Below, piece by piece: positions 8,694 through 20,600 of a DNA stretch of 64,000 bases; within the stretch, counting starts at the first letter, position 1, and every line of letters begins with the position of its first letter. Under the pieces are notes generated by a model. The model was given only the letters and a program-made list of their open reading frames with translations, did no database searches and had not been told where the DNA came from. Both the position numbers and the translations under genes were made by a program. The DNA is taken from the NCBI RefSeq assembly GCF_020283565.1, contig NC_060061.1:27751362-27815361 (forward strand). Direction: 5' to 3'. The DNA is from Trifolium pratense (lineage: Eukaryota > Streptophyta > Magnoliopsida > Fabales > Fabaceae).

Positions 8694-11600
8694 GTATACA
8701 TATTATTTTTTGTCAAGTAGTCTAGTAAATAAAAATTTATTAATTAAATTTTAAATTTGAATTTTAACCTTACATATTTTTAATTAATGAATTCCAACCC
8801 CTAAATAGGATATTCTTATCAATAATACTCGAACCATGATTTAGTAGTGATTAATATTGAACTTGGTAAAGATCGAGCACCACGGTTCGATTCACTGTAA
8901 ATGTGATAGGGAGGAGATTGAAACCATTTAATGTCAGAACTGACCTCGAACTAGATTAGGCAATTAAGTGGTGGGACCTAGATATTATGGTTTTGTTAAT
9001 TTCTATATATCTTTTGTGAGTTCAGGTATGCTCCATTACCTTATTCTCAAGTTCCTTCCATTACCTTGCCCAGATAGTGACACTTGGATAAAAACTAATC
9101 AACGGTCCGGATTAAAAATTGAAAAAAGTTTTAACAACATCATGTAATTTGTCTTCTTCCTTTCCTTTGTCACTCTTCCTCCACAGTACAATGCTTCATT
9201 TTCCTCTCATCACCGTTTGGCCATCGTCGCCCACTCTAGCAATCCCTACGCCGCTCGCCACCGTCCTAGTGACGACATCATCCCTCTGCGTTCATTCCAG
9301 CGCCGAGCATATTTTCACGTTGCAGATCTTCCAAACAAGAACAAAATCTAATGGAAAAAAATGAAACACCTCTTCCGAAAAACTGATAGATCTTAAAACA
9401 TTATAATCTTAAAATTACAGAAACTTAAGTTGCAGAATCTTAAAATTACATTTTCCCTCTTTTCTAATTCCTGTCTCAAATCGATTGCATCACCACCAAA
9501 CAACAATTTCAATCAATCAATCTTCAATGACAATCTTAAGTTTCAATCAAACAATCTTCAAACTGAAAAAAATGGGGAGATGGCGGCACAAAGAAGATAC
9601 CACGACGGCAAGCGGCGGCGGATGTGAAAATAGCGGTGAACGGCACCGTAACAAACATAGCGAAAAACAATTTGGGGGAGAAAAGTGCAAATCTAAAAAA
9701 ATTGCAGAGCTTTGGCATGGTAGATTTGAGAGAAAAAGAAGATCAATAATATAAACACGGTGGCGGCGGAGCTTTGCCATGGTGGTGGCCGTCGAGTGTC
9801 AACGGTGACACTGCAAAACTGCAAACAGAGAAGAGGAAGCGTACAGAGAATAAGAGGAGTAGAGTAACCATAAAATGTTGAACCTATTGAAGTTTAATCT
9901 CACCTGAAATTCCTGGCACACAGTGAACAGGTGTTGCTCAAGGTGTAGCAACACTTGTCTGTTGTAGACAGATGTTGTCACTGGTGCGCCAACACTTGTC
10001 TATAAACAGAGTAAATAACATAAAACAATACAAACAGTAAAGTAAATAACACACGAGAGTTGTTAACCCAGTTCAGCCTAAAGCCTACTCTGGGGGATAC
10101 CAATCCAGGAATGAAGTCCACTATCAGCAGTATTACTTCGAAGCTAAACTCACCCGTTTACAACTTCTCACTTAATCACTACCCAATGACACTTCTACCT
10201 AGGAACTCCTAGATATGAGACCCCGTCCCAATTCCCACCTTAGCAACACAGACAGCGCTGCTATTCAATTTCACAAACACAACAGGTGGAGACACACTCC
10301 TAAGAAACTAGGATTCACTCTTGCTTAAAAGCTTGCGAGTAAACCACACAACACAATAGAACAATCTCCGTACTTCAAAGCTTAGGAGAAGTTCACACTT
10401 ACAACTCAATAACACTCAGGTCCTAAGCTTGCATCAATGAGACACAAGATAGGCTCACAATTAACACTCTAAAATCCCTAAAACACACGCTTTGTAAGAC
10501 TCGATTTTAGATGCTTGAAACCATATGCTTGCCTTCGTATTTATAGTAGTAGAATGACTTGGGCTTCAAGACAAAATTAGGGCTTCTAGAATTGCGGCAG
10601 CAGTGATATATTTTTGAAACCAATAGTTATATTTTTGAAACCGCAAAAATATATTTTCCAAAAATATAATTCCTTTGGAAAATAAAACTAGGGTTTGGCT
10701 GCCTCATGAAACACATTAAACACGTGCGCCTTCTTCTGTAAGAAACCGTGAAACAATTCTTCAAACAGATCTTCAAAAGATTGAGTAGAAAATAAAAACA
10801 TCCAGCTGGCGCGCGCAGAACAGAGTCAGGTGTTGTTCCAAAGTGTCACAACATTTGTCACAACACTTGGGGTCAGCACACTTGTCTCAACACTTGGCTA
10901 AAATATGTTTTTGCAAAATGTAGCCAATCATACAAAAACCCAACAATCTCCCCCTTTGGCAAATTTTGGCTAAAACAATATTAGACCAGTATATAGAGAG
11001 ATACAGTATTACCTTTCCTTCGAGTCAACATGAACACACAACTAGGAAAGAAAGTAACACATAATAAAACTACTTCCAAGATAGTCAAGTAGCATCAGAG
11101 GCAATGCAACAGCGGAATAAAACACAACTAGCCTCATGGAACAACACAAAGGAGAAATAAACTCCCATAGTAGATGCTTAGAAGTAGGAGAAATAAACTC
11201 CTAATAGTGTAAAGCGCATTTCTTCAACATAAGACCAACAGGGAAAAATAAATTCCCATAAGCATCTGAGAAGAATAAATTCTCAGTCATAATAGATAGT
11301 GGACTCAATAGTCAGGTGCCATAACACTTGACACAACATTTGTCATCAAATACATTCAGGCGATCAAGAGATAATTTCACTCACACTCCCCCTGAATTCA
11401 TGCATACACACACCAGATAGAGAAAGAATATTTACTACTCCCCCTCAGTACATGCATATTACTCACACTCCCCCTCAATACGAGCATACGAACAATTCAT
11501 GCATACACAGTCAACAGTCTCCAGATGTGAGAACATCTGTCCACACACTTGGCACACACACACACTAACACACACTACTCCCCCTTTTTAGCCACAATTT

Positions 11601-14600
11601 AGACAAACATCATGAATAGGAAATCATAGTGTACCAGAGCATAGAGAATATCAGTGTGCAGTTATTACAGACCATAGAGCACACACAGGTGCTAGAAATT
11701 CAGGGCCTAGCCCATAAAGGAACAACAAAAGAAACACCAAAAGTACATCAGAAACAAATATAAGGAAACATCAGAAATCAGATTGAAGAACTTTCATTAG
11801 AGTCCTCCATCACATCCTCAGAACCATCCTCAGACTCACTAGCCTCTTTTCCTTCTTGTCCATCTGGCTCACCCTCAGCCATTTCAGCAGCTTCCTCAGC
11901 CTTGAGTGCCTCAATCACACGGTCTATTTTCAGCTTCCTGGCCTCAAGAGCTCTGCTGGTCTCAGTCAAGTCTGCAATCATCTGCTTCCTAGAGAGTACA
12001 CCAGCCTGGACAGATGTGCCAACACCTGCTGCAACATTTGTCCCATCCAGCAGCCTCTGCTCAATCACCAACACCCCTTTCCTTTTGCAAGGAACATCAG
12101 AACTTCTTAGTATATCTGGGTGTTGTTCAAGTATAATATTGCATAGCAGAGTGGGAAGAGCAACTGGTTTCTCAACAGCATATGTTAAAGCATGGCTCAA
12201 AGTTTCTTGAAAGAAATAAGCTCCATAGTCAAAATTAGCCTTGGTACCCACAGCATAGATAAACTTTCCCAATCCTCTTGCAATATCACCTGAGTGAGTG
12301 GTTGGTACCCAATTATGGGCAGCAATCCTATTTAAAACAGCATAGAATGGTGAGAGGGAAGTTGCAGACAGCTTTGCCTTGCTTGGCCACACTTTAATTT
12401 TTCCACCAGTGAGGACCTTGCAGATTTCATTGTCTGTGACTTTCAGAGGAGCCACTTCTTCAGAATCCCTTTGCAAATATTGGTTGATCACAGTTGGAGA
12501 GAATTTAACACACTTTCCTCGAACAAAAACTTGCCTGTATTCAGGACTTGCTGGATCATTACAGTTTGCAGCCACATTAATCAAAAATTCCTTGACAAGC
12601 CTGTCATAGCACTTGTCCAAACCAACCACTGTTTTCATCAAACCTGCATACTCAAGAGCTTCAACAACAAGAGGACATTCAAGAATATCATCTTTCAAAT
12701 TCCTTTCTAGAGCCAGCCTCCTGTGATACACAAATTTCCATCTTGCAGAACCATTTTCCAGATGAAATGATATATTGTCTAAAGGAGCATAGGGAACTGT
12801 TTGAGGGACCTTCTTCCTTCCTATACTCTTCCTAGATGTGCTGCCAGATGCAGCAACATCTGTCTCTGGTTCAAAATCAGAATCACTAGTTGGAGGAGCT
12901 TTTCTTTTCTTGGTCTCTGACCTAGGGACCACCTTACTTACAGGTTTTGGAGGTCCATATAGGGGCTTTTTACCAGTAACTTTTTCAGCCCTAGATGTTT
13001 TGGGTGTTTGGACAGGTGTACTAGCAGTCTCTACACCTTTATTAACCCTACTTCTAGTCCTCCTAGCCACACTAGCCTCAGAGTTTGTAGGGACAGCCTT
13101 ATCACTGGCAGTAGTTTCATTAACAAGTATAACCTCTGGATTATCATTCACAGCTTTATCAGGAACAGTTTCTTTATCAGTAGCCTTAGGTGGGGGACTC
13201 TCATCTGACTCAGAATAGTCAACCAAATTTTCCTGTGCCAAAGATGTGGTAACATCTGGCACCACATTTGGCGTAGCGCCATGTGTTGCAGCACTTGGCA
13301 TAACATGTGTCTCAGTGTCAATTTTTGTGGGCGACTCAGTAGAGGCATCAACATTAGTCTCAGTAACAGCATCAACATCAGTATTAACAGCAATAGGGGA
13401 GTTAGGAACACTTTTCCCCAAATTTTCAGACACAGTAGGTTTCTCTAAACCTAGGTTTTCAACAGAATTTGGAACATCAGAGTTTTGATTAAGTGAGTTC
13501 TTACCAGATGTGTCAACATCGTCCTCTGTAGTATCAACGACAGGAGTAGGAACATCTTTTGATGGCAGAGGATCAACATGCAGTTCAGACATTGTATAAG
13601 CCCTTCTCGATTCAGTTCGCGATTTCTTGCTCTTCTTCTTCGTTTTCTTAATTGTAGAGGAGGGAGATGAAGGATTTATGCTCGTTCGTGATAATTTTTC
13701 CTTCTTCGCAACTGATTTTCTCCTCATAGTTGGACTTATGGAAGGTATGGTGGTGAGAGGAACAGCATCGATTACCACCTTTTGTAGTGATGGAGTAGCA
13801 TCTGTCTTTGTTGGTGAAGATTTGGCGGATTTAGACATGATTTGGAATTGAAATTTTCTGAGAAGAGGAGAAGTCAGAGAAATGTTGATGAGGAAGATAG
13901 AGAGTTTTTGAGCGTGAGAGAGAGAATAGATGAAAAGTAATGATTGTGGTTGATGGAGGTTGTGGGAAGTTGAATAAGAACTTCCTTGATTAGCGTGTAA
14001 CTTAAAGTGGTGAGAGGTGGTTACACGCATTGCATGCTGTAACTGCTATTTGTCTTCAAAAAGGAAAATTCCAAGTTTGCCTCTTAAATTTTCAAATTGA
14101 CTTGCATCTAACGCCTTAGTGAAAATGTCTGCTAACTGTTCTTCAGATGCAATGTGCTCAAGTGTAACAATTTTTTCTTCTACAAGCTCTCTTATAAAAT
14201 GATGACGTATGTCAATGTGCTTAGTCCTACTATGTTGAATAGGATTTTTAGAAAAGTTTATAGCACTAAGATTGTCACAGTAAAGTGTCATGACATCTTG
14301 CTCCACACTATACTCTTTCAACATTTGTCTCATCCATAACAATTGAGAGCAACTACTCCCAGCTGCTATATATTCTGCCTCAGCTGTTGATAGAGACACG
14401 CTATTTTGCTTCTTACTAAACCAAGATACTAGATTGTTTCCCAAGAAGAAACATGCACCAGAGGTGCTCTTTCTATCATCAGCACTTCCAGCCCAATCTG
14501 CATCACAATATCCAATTAAAGTAGAATCATTACCATGAGTGTAAAGAATTCCATAGCCACATGTGCCATTGACATATTTGAAGATCCTCTTTACTTGAGT

Positions 14601-17600
14601 CAGATGACTCATCTTGGGTTCAGATTGGTATCTAGCACAAACACCAACTGCAAACATGATATCAGGCCTGCTAGCTGTGAGATATAGTAAGCTCCCAATC
14701 ATACTTCTGTAGAGACTTTGATCCACATCAACCCCTTTCTCATCTTTGGTAAGCTTCAAATGTGTAGGTGCAGGTGTCCTTTTGTGACTACCACCCTCCA
14801 TTCCAAATTTCTTCACAATGTTTCTTGCATATTTTTCTTGAGAGATAAATATGGTGTCTTCCATTTGTTTGACCTGAAGACCTAAAAAATAAGTTAGCTC
14901 ACCTACAAGACTCATTTCAAATTCAGATTGCATTTGATGCACAAAGTGTTCCACCATTTGTCGCGACATTCCACCAAATACAATATCATCCACATATATC
15001 TGAGCTATCATTAGCTTCCCTTTCTCTTCTCTTACAAACAAGGTTTTATCATTACCACCCTTCTTGTATCCATGGCTGACAAGGAATTCAGTCAATCTTT
15101 CATACCATGCTCTAGGGGCTTGTTTCAATCCATAGAGTGCTTTCTTTAGTTTGTAAACATGGTTAGGAAAGCTTGGATCTACAAACCCTTTTGGTTGCTC
15201 AACATATACCTCTTCATTTAGATAGCCATTTAGGAATGCACTTTTTACATCCATTTGATATAGCTTGAATTTCAAAATGCATGCCACAGCCAAGAGTAAT
15301 CTTATGGACTCCAAGCGAGCAACTGGAGCAAAAGTCTCATCAAAATCTACTCCTTCTATCTGGGTGTATCCTTGTGCTACAAGTCTGGCTTTATTTCTAG
15401 TAATATCACCATTTTCATCAGTTTTGTTCTTGTACACCCACTTTGTACCAATAACATTTGTACCATCTGGTCTAGGTACTAGATCCCATACCTCACTTCT
15501 TTTGAACTGAGTTAGTTCCTCCTGCATAGCATTGATCCAGTATTCATCAGTCAAAGCTTCTTTAACATTTTTTGGTTCAATCTTTGATATGAAACATGAA
15601 TTGGAGATTGCTTCTTTTGATCTTCTTGTTGCAATTCCTTGATTTGGATTTCCAATGACAAGTTCCAGAGGATGATTCTTCTGTGTTCTAGTAGATGGTC
15701 CCTTGTTTGGTCTAGGAACCTCTGTAGTAGACTCAGAATGTTGATCAGGTTCAGGTTCAGTTTGATCATCATCAGGTGTTGGGACAGGTGTTATGACATC
15801 TGTCTCTTCAGCTGGATCTGCACTTGTTGTATCACTGTCATCAATGACAACATTAATTGATTCCATCATAGTTTTTGTTCTGGAGTTAAAAACCCTGTAC
15901 GCTCTGCTGTTGGTTGAGTAACCTAAAAATATCCCCTCATCACTTTTGGGATCCAATTTTCTCCTAGGTTCTCTATCTGCTAAAATATAACATTTTGACC
16001 CAAACACATGGAAGTACTTCACAGTAGGCTTCCTATTCTTCCATAGTTCATACAATGTTGTAGCAGTACCTTTCCTTAATGTTACTCTATTGTGAATGTA
16101 ACATGCTGTATTCATGGCTTCAGCCCAGAACTTGTAAGGAACATTTTTGGCATGCAACATTACTCTAGCAGATTCCTGTAAGGTTCTATTCTTTCTTTCA
16201 ACCACACCATTTTGTTGAGGTGTAATTGGTGAAGAGAATTCATGAATTATTCCTTCAGCAGCACAAAAATCAGCAAATTTAGAGTTTTCAAATTCCTTAC
16301 CATGGTCACTTCTGATTCTTATAATACCACAGTCTTTTTCTTTTTGAAGTTGTACACAAAGATTTTTGAATTCTTCAAAAGTCTCAGATTTTTCCCTAAT
16401 GAAATTCACCCAAGTATACCTAGAGAAGTCATCAACAATAACAAGAACATATTTCTTACCTCCAAGACTCTCAACTTGTATGGGCCCCATCAGATCCATA
16501 TGTAGTAACTCAAGAACTCTAGAGGTGGACAAGTGTTGCAACTTTTGGTGCGACACTTTGGTTTGCTTCCCAATCTGACATTCACCACAGATATTGCCTT
16601 CCTGTATCTGTAAGATTGGTAGTCCTCTGACAGCTTCTTCTGATATGACTCTCTTCATGCTCTTCAGGTTAAGGTGTCCTAATTTTTGATGCCACAGCTT
16701 AACCTCTTCATTTTTAGTTAAGAGACATGTAGATACATTACCTTCTTCAAGAGGGATCCACAAGTAGCAGTTGTCTTTTGATCTAACACCCCTCATAAGG
16801 ATGTCTCCTTCATTATTGCTGACCAGACATTCATTTTTTGTAAAGTTGACTTTCATGCCTTGATCACATAGTTGGCTTATACTAATTAGATTGGCAGTTA
16901 GTCCTTTTACAAGGAGAACATTTTCAAGTTTTGGTAGACCATGGTCAATCAGTCTTCCAATACCTTTGATTTCCCCCTTTGCTCCATCTCCAAATGTCAC
17001 AAAACTTGTGGCATAGGATTTTACTTCCTTTAAATATTTTTCAACACCAGTCATGTGTCTAGAACAACCACTATCAAAGTACCAATCTTCTTTTGATGAG
17101 GCTCTGAGAGACGTATGGGCAATCAAACCTTTCCCACTACTTTCAGCTGTATACTCCTTGGTATTGGTTGCATCATCTTTTTGCTTCCATTCCATCCTTG
17201 TTTTAGTAATGGATGGATCAGACTCTTGAGGAACTTCACTTGGATAACCATACAATTTGTAGCAGTAAGGCCTTATGTGTCCCTTTCTTCCACAGTGGTG
17301 ACATCTCCATGAGTGATACCTGCTTCTAGGTCTAGGTATAAATCTAGGTCTCTGCCATCTTTGCTGATGTGGTGCCACATGTGGTGACACTTGTCTCTGC
17401 TGTCTAGGAGCCAGGTGTGGCGACATCCTGTCATGCATTTTTGGAGAAGGTTGTTTACTTATCTCAGGTATGTATTTCCCTTCTTTGTTGTAATCCATAA
17501 TCCTATTAACATTTTTGTATTCATACCCAATGCCTGTTTTGGATCTACTAGGAGCAGGCAAAGTTTCCAGGATTTCATCTAGATCACTTCCTTTGAATAG

Positions 17601-20600
17601 CCTAAGAACATGCTTCTTTAAATTCTCAAGATGAGAGTTTAATTCAGTTACCTCTTCATTCAGATGAGCTATCTCAGTTAGTTGTTTGATCTTGTCAGCT
17701 TCCAAGTTGATGATAGTTGACTTCTGTTCCTCAATGATCTTTAAACTATCTTCCCATTTGGTACTAAATTCAGAGATTCTAGACAAGTTAGCAGCTCTCT
17801 CAGTTTGCAACTTAGTGATTGTCTCTTTTTGCTCTTCAAAGACTTTGCAGACTTCTGCACTCTTCAGACACAGCTTTTTATATGATTCAGCAAGTTCATC
17901 AAAAGTTAGTTCTTCTTCACATGATTCAGTGTCAGATGTGCAAACACTTGTCAATACATGTATAGCTTTTGCAGTATCGGCTTCTCCTTCAGAATCTTCA
18001 TCTGACCAAGTTACAGTTAACCCCTTCTTTTGTTTCTTCAGAAAGGTTCCACATTCACTTCTAATGTGACCAAACCCCTCACATTCATGGCATTGAACAC
18101 CTTTATTTGGAGCTGATTTCTCATCTGTCACAGGTTTTCTGAAATTCCTGTAAGTGTTGCGACCAATGTCAGCTGCACCTGTCTTAGAGCGTTTGTCCAT
18201 TCTCTTTAGCACCTTATTAAATTGTTTTCCCAAAAGAACCATTGCATCAGAGATGCTTTGTTCAGATTCTGTGTCACTCAATTGATCTTCTTCTTCAGCA
18301 TTTGAAACAAAAGCAATACTTTTGTTTTTCTTATCCATCTTTTCATTTGTGGCTACCTCATAGGTTTGTAGTGAACCAACCAATTCATCTAGCTTCATAT
18401 CTGTGATATCCTTTGCTTCTTCTATAGCTGTGACTTTCATGTCAAACTTCTTAGGTAGAGACCTGAGCATTTTTCTTACCAGCTTTTCTTCAGGTATCTT
18501 TTCACCCAAGGCATCAAATTGATTGTCAAAATCAAGTATGGTCATGTGAAAATCTTGAATGGTTTCATCATCATTCATTCTTAGATTCTCAAACTTAGTT
18601 GTTAGGAGTTGTAGCTTAGATAGCTTCACTTTAGAGGTACCTTCATGAACAGTCTCAAGAATTGTCCAAGCTTCCTTAGCACAAACACACTTTTTGATGA
18701 GTCTGAATATGTGCTTGTCAACACCATTATATAGCGCATATAAAGCTTTTGAGTTTGCAAGAGCAAGCTCATCTTCTTCTTTGGACCATTCTTCAGCAGA
18801 TTTCAACTCAAGAGTTGGTTTACCATCTTTGTCCATCTTCACAGGTGGAGTCCATCCTCTCAGAATTGCCTTCCATGTCTTGCTATCAATTTGTTTTAGG
18901 AAGGCCATCATGCGGGACTTCCAATAGTCATAGTTTGAAGCGCCAACCAAGAGAGGTGGTCTGGTAACAAAACCTCCTTCTTTGTCCATCCTTGCCAGAA
19001 ACGATTTCCCTGGAGCTCACCCTAAAATTCAGAACAGGGTGCCTGCTCTGATACCAATTGAAATTCCTGGCACACAGTGAACAGGTGTTGCTCAAGGTGT
19101 AGCAACACTTGTCTGTTGTAGACAGATGTTGTCACTGGTGCGCCAACACTTGTCTATAAACAGAGTAAATAACATAAAACAATACAAACAGTAAAGTAAA
19201 TAACACACGAGAGTTGTTAACCCAGTTCAGCCTAAAGCCTACTCTGGGGGATACCAATCCAGGAATGAAGTCCACTATCAGCAGTATTACTTCGAAGCTA
19301 AACTCACCCGTTTACAACTTCTCACTTAATCACTACCCAATGACACTTCTACCTAGGAACTCCTAGATATGAGACCCCGTCCCAATTCCCACCTAAGCAA
19401 CACAGACAGCGCTGCTATTCAATTTCACAAACACAACAGGTGGAGACACACTCCTAAGAAACTAGGATTCACTCTTGCTTAAAAGCTTGCGAGTAAACCA
19501 CACAACACAATAGAACAATCTCCGTACTTCAAAGCTTAGGAGAAGTTCACACTTACAACTCAATAACACTCAGGTCCTAAGCTTGCATCAATGAGACACA
19601 AGATAGGCTCACAATTAACACTCTAAAATCCCTAAAACACACGCTTTGTAAGACTCGATTTTAGATGCTTGAAACCATATGCTTGCCTTCGTATTTATAG
19701 TAGTAGAATGACTTGGGCTTCAAGACAAAATTAGGGCTTCTAGAATTGCGGCAGCAGTGATATATTTTTGAAACCAATAGTTATATTTTTGAAACCGCAA
19801 AAATATATTTTCCAAAAATATAATTCCTTTGGAAAATAAAACTAGGGTTTGGCTGCCTCATGAAACACATTAAACACGTGCGCCTTCTTCTGTAAGAAAC
19901 CGTGAAACAATTCTTCAAACAGATCTTCAAAAGATTGAGTAGAAAATAAAAACATCCAGCTGGCGCGCGCAGAACAGAGTCAGGTGTTGTTCCAAAGTGT
20001 CACAACATTTGTCACAACACTTGGGGTCAGCACACTTGTCTCAACACTTGGCTAAAATATGTTTTTGCAAAATGTAGCCAATCATACAAAAACCCAACAT
20101 CACCCATTAAATTTTTTAATTGCCACATGTCATTCATCCATAAAGGAACTGGAGCAAACTGGAGGATAAAGGAATGGAGCATAACTGAACTCATCTTTTG
20201 TATGATTTGTTTCAGAGTCTTATCATTACATATAAAGTTTATAGTCTTTTTAAGGAAACTTATTTGAATTAATTTTCAACTTACATTATTTATCTTATCA
20301 TTACATATAAAGTTTATAAGGAAACTTATTTGAATTTTCAACATTACATATAAAGTTTATAGTCTTTTAAGGAAACTTATTTGAATTTTAAACTAATTAC
20401 ACTATTTATAAGGTTTTTCTTTGATATTTTATGTAAAATCAGGAATAATTCTAAAAGATGTAGCATAATTTTTGAATGAATGCAGAAATATAGGTCACAT
20501 AGAAAACATTTGCTAGCACGTGAAGCAGAAGCAGCAAGTTGGAATCAAAGGAGACAAGTATATGGTGGTGTAGGAGGAAAAAGAGAGGTGATGAGTCCAT

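Larger units (their letters stand above)
9905..20099 (-). mobile_element. SIRE-1: complete SIRE/Maximus Ty1/copia retrotransposon
   Basis: It is 10.2 kb and inserted in the MULE. Both LTRs are 1041 bp and differ at one base by eye (10241 T, 19395 A). The 5-bp duplication TCACC is exact (9900-9904 and 20100-20104). On the - strand the order is LTR, Met-tRNA primer site, gag-pol (one ORF), envelope-like ORF, polypurine tract, LTR. Both long ORFs are open. This is the structure of an element that moved very recently and could still be competent. Confidence 0.96.
9018..20192. mobile_element. Mutator-like element (MULE), non-autonomous, split by SIRE-1
   Basis: The left end 9018 reads GAGTTCAGGTATGCTCCATT. 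The right end, read inward on the - strand from 20192, starts GAGTTCAGTTATGCTCCATT, and similarity continues for about 45 bp, then fades. A 9-bp duplication ATCTTTTGT flanks it exactly (9009-9017 and 20193-20201), the MULE hallmark. Without SIRE-1 and its duplicated TCACC it is about 975 bp. No transposase is present. The interior (about 9120-9900) mixes GC-rich CGG/GCC stretches with AT-rich DNA, unlike the surrounding intron. A captured gene fragment (Pack-MULE) is possible, but I could not recognise one. Confidence 0.85.

Noticed and set aside
8315..8716. - strand frames with long Ile-Tyr repeats across 8456..8521
   Set aside because: They are translations of the (AT)33 microsatellite and lie antisense to GLK exon 2.
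8879..8895. Pol III B box as sign of a tRNA gene
   Set aside because: No cloverleaf can be formed around it; the context is a SINE body.
12838..13218. Val/Thr/Ser-rich + strand frame
   Set aside because: It is a shadow of the SIRE-1 envelope-like ORF on the - strand.
11778..13838. Envelope-like ORF as a true viral envelope glycoprotein
   Set aside because: No convincing signal peptide, transmembrane helix or fusion segment is visible; the name is kept only as the usual family label.
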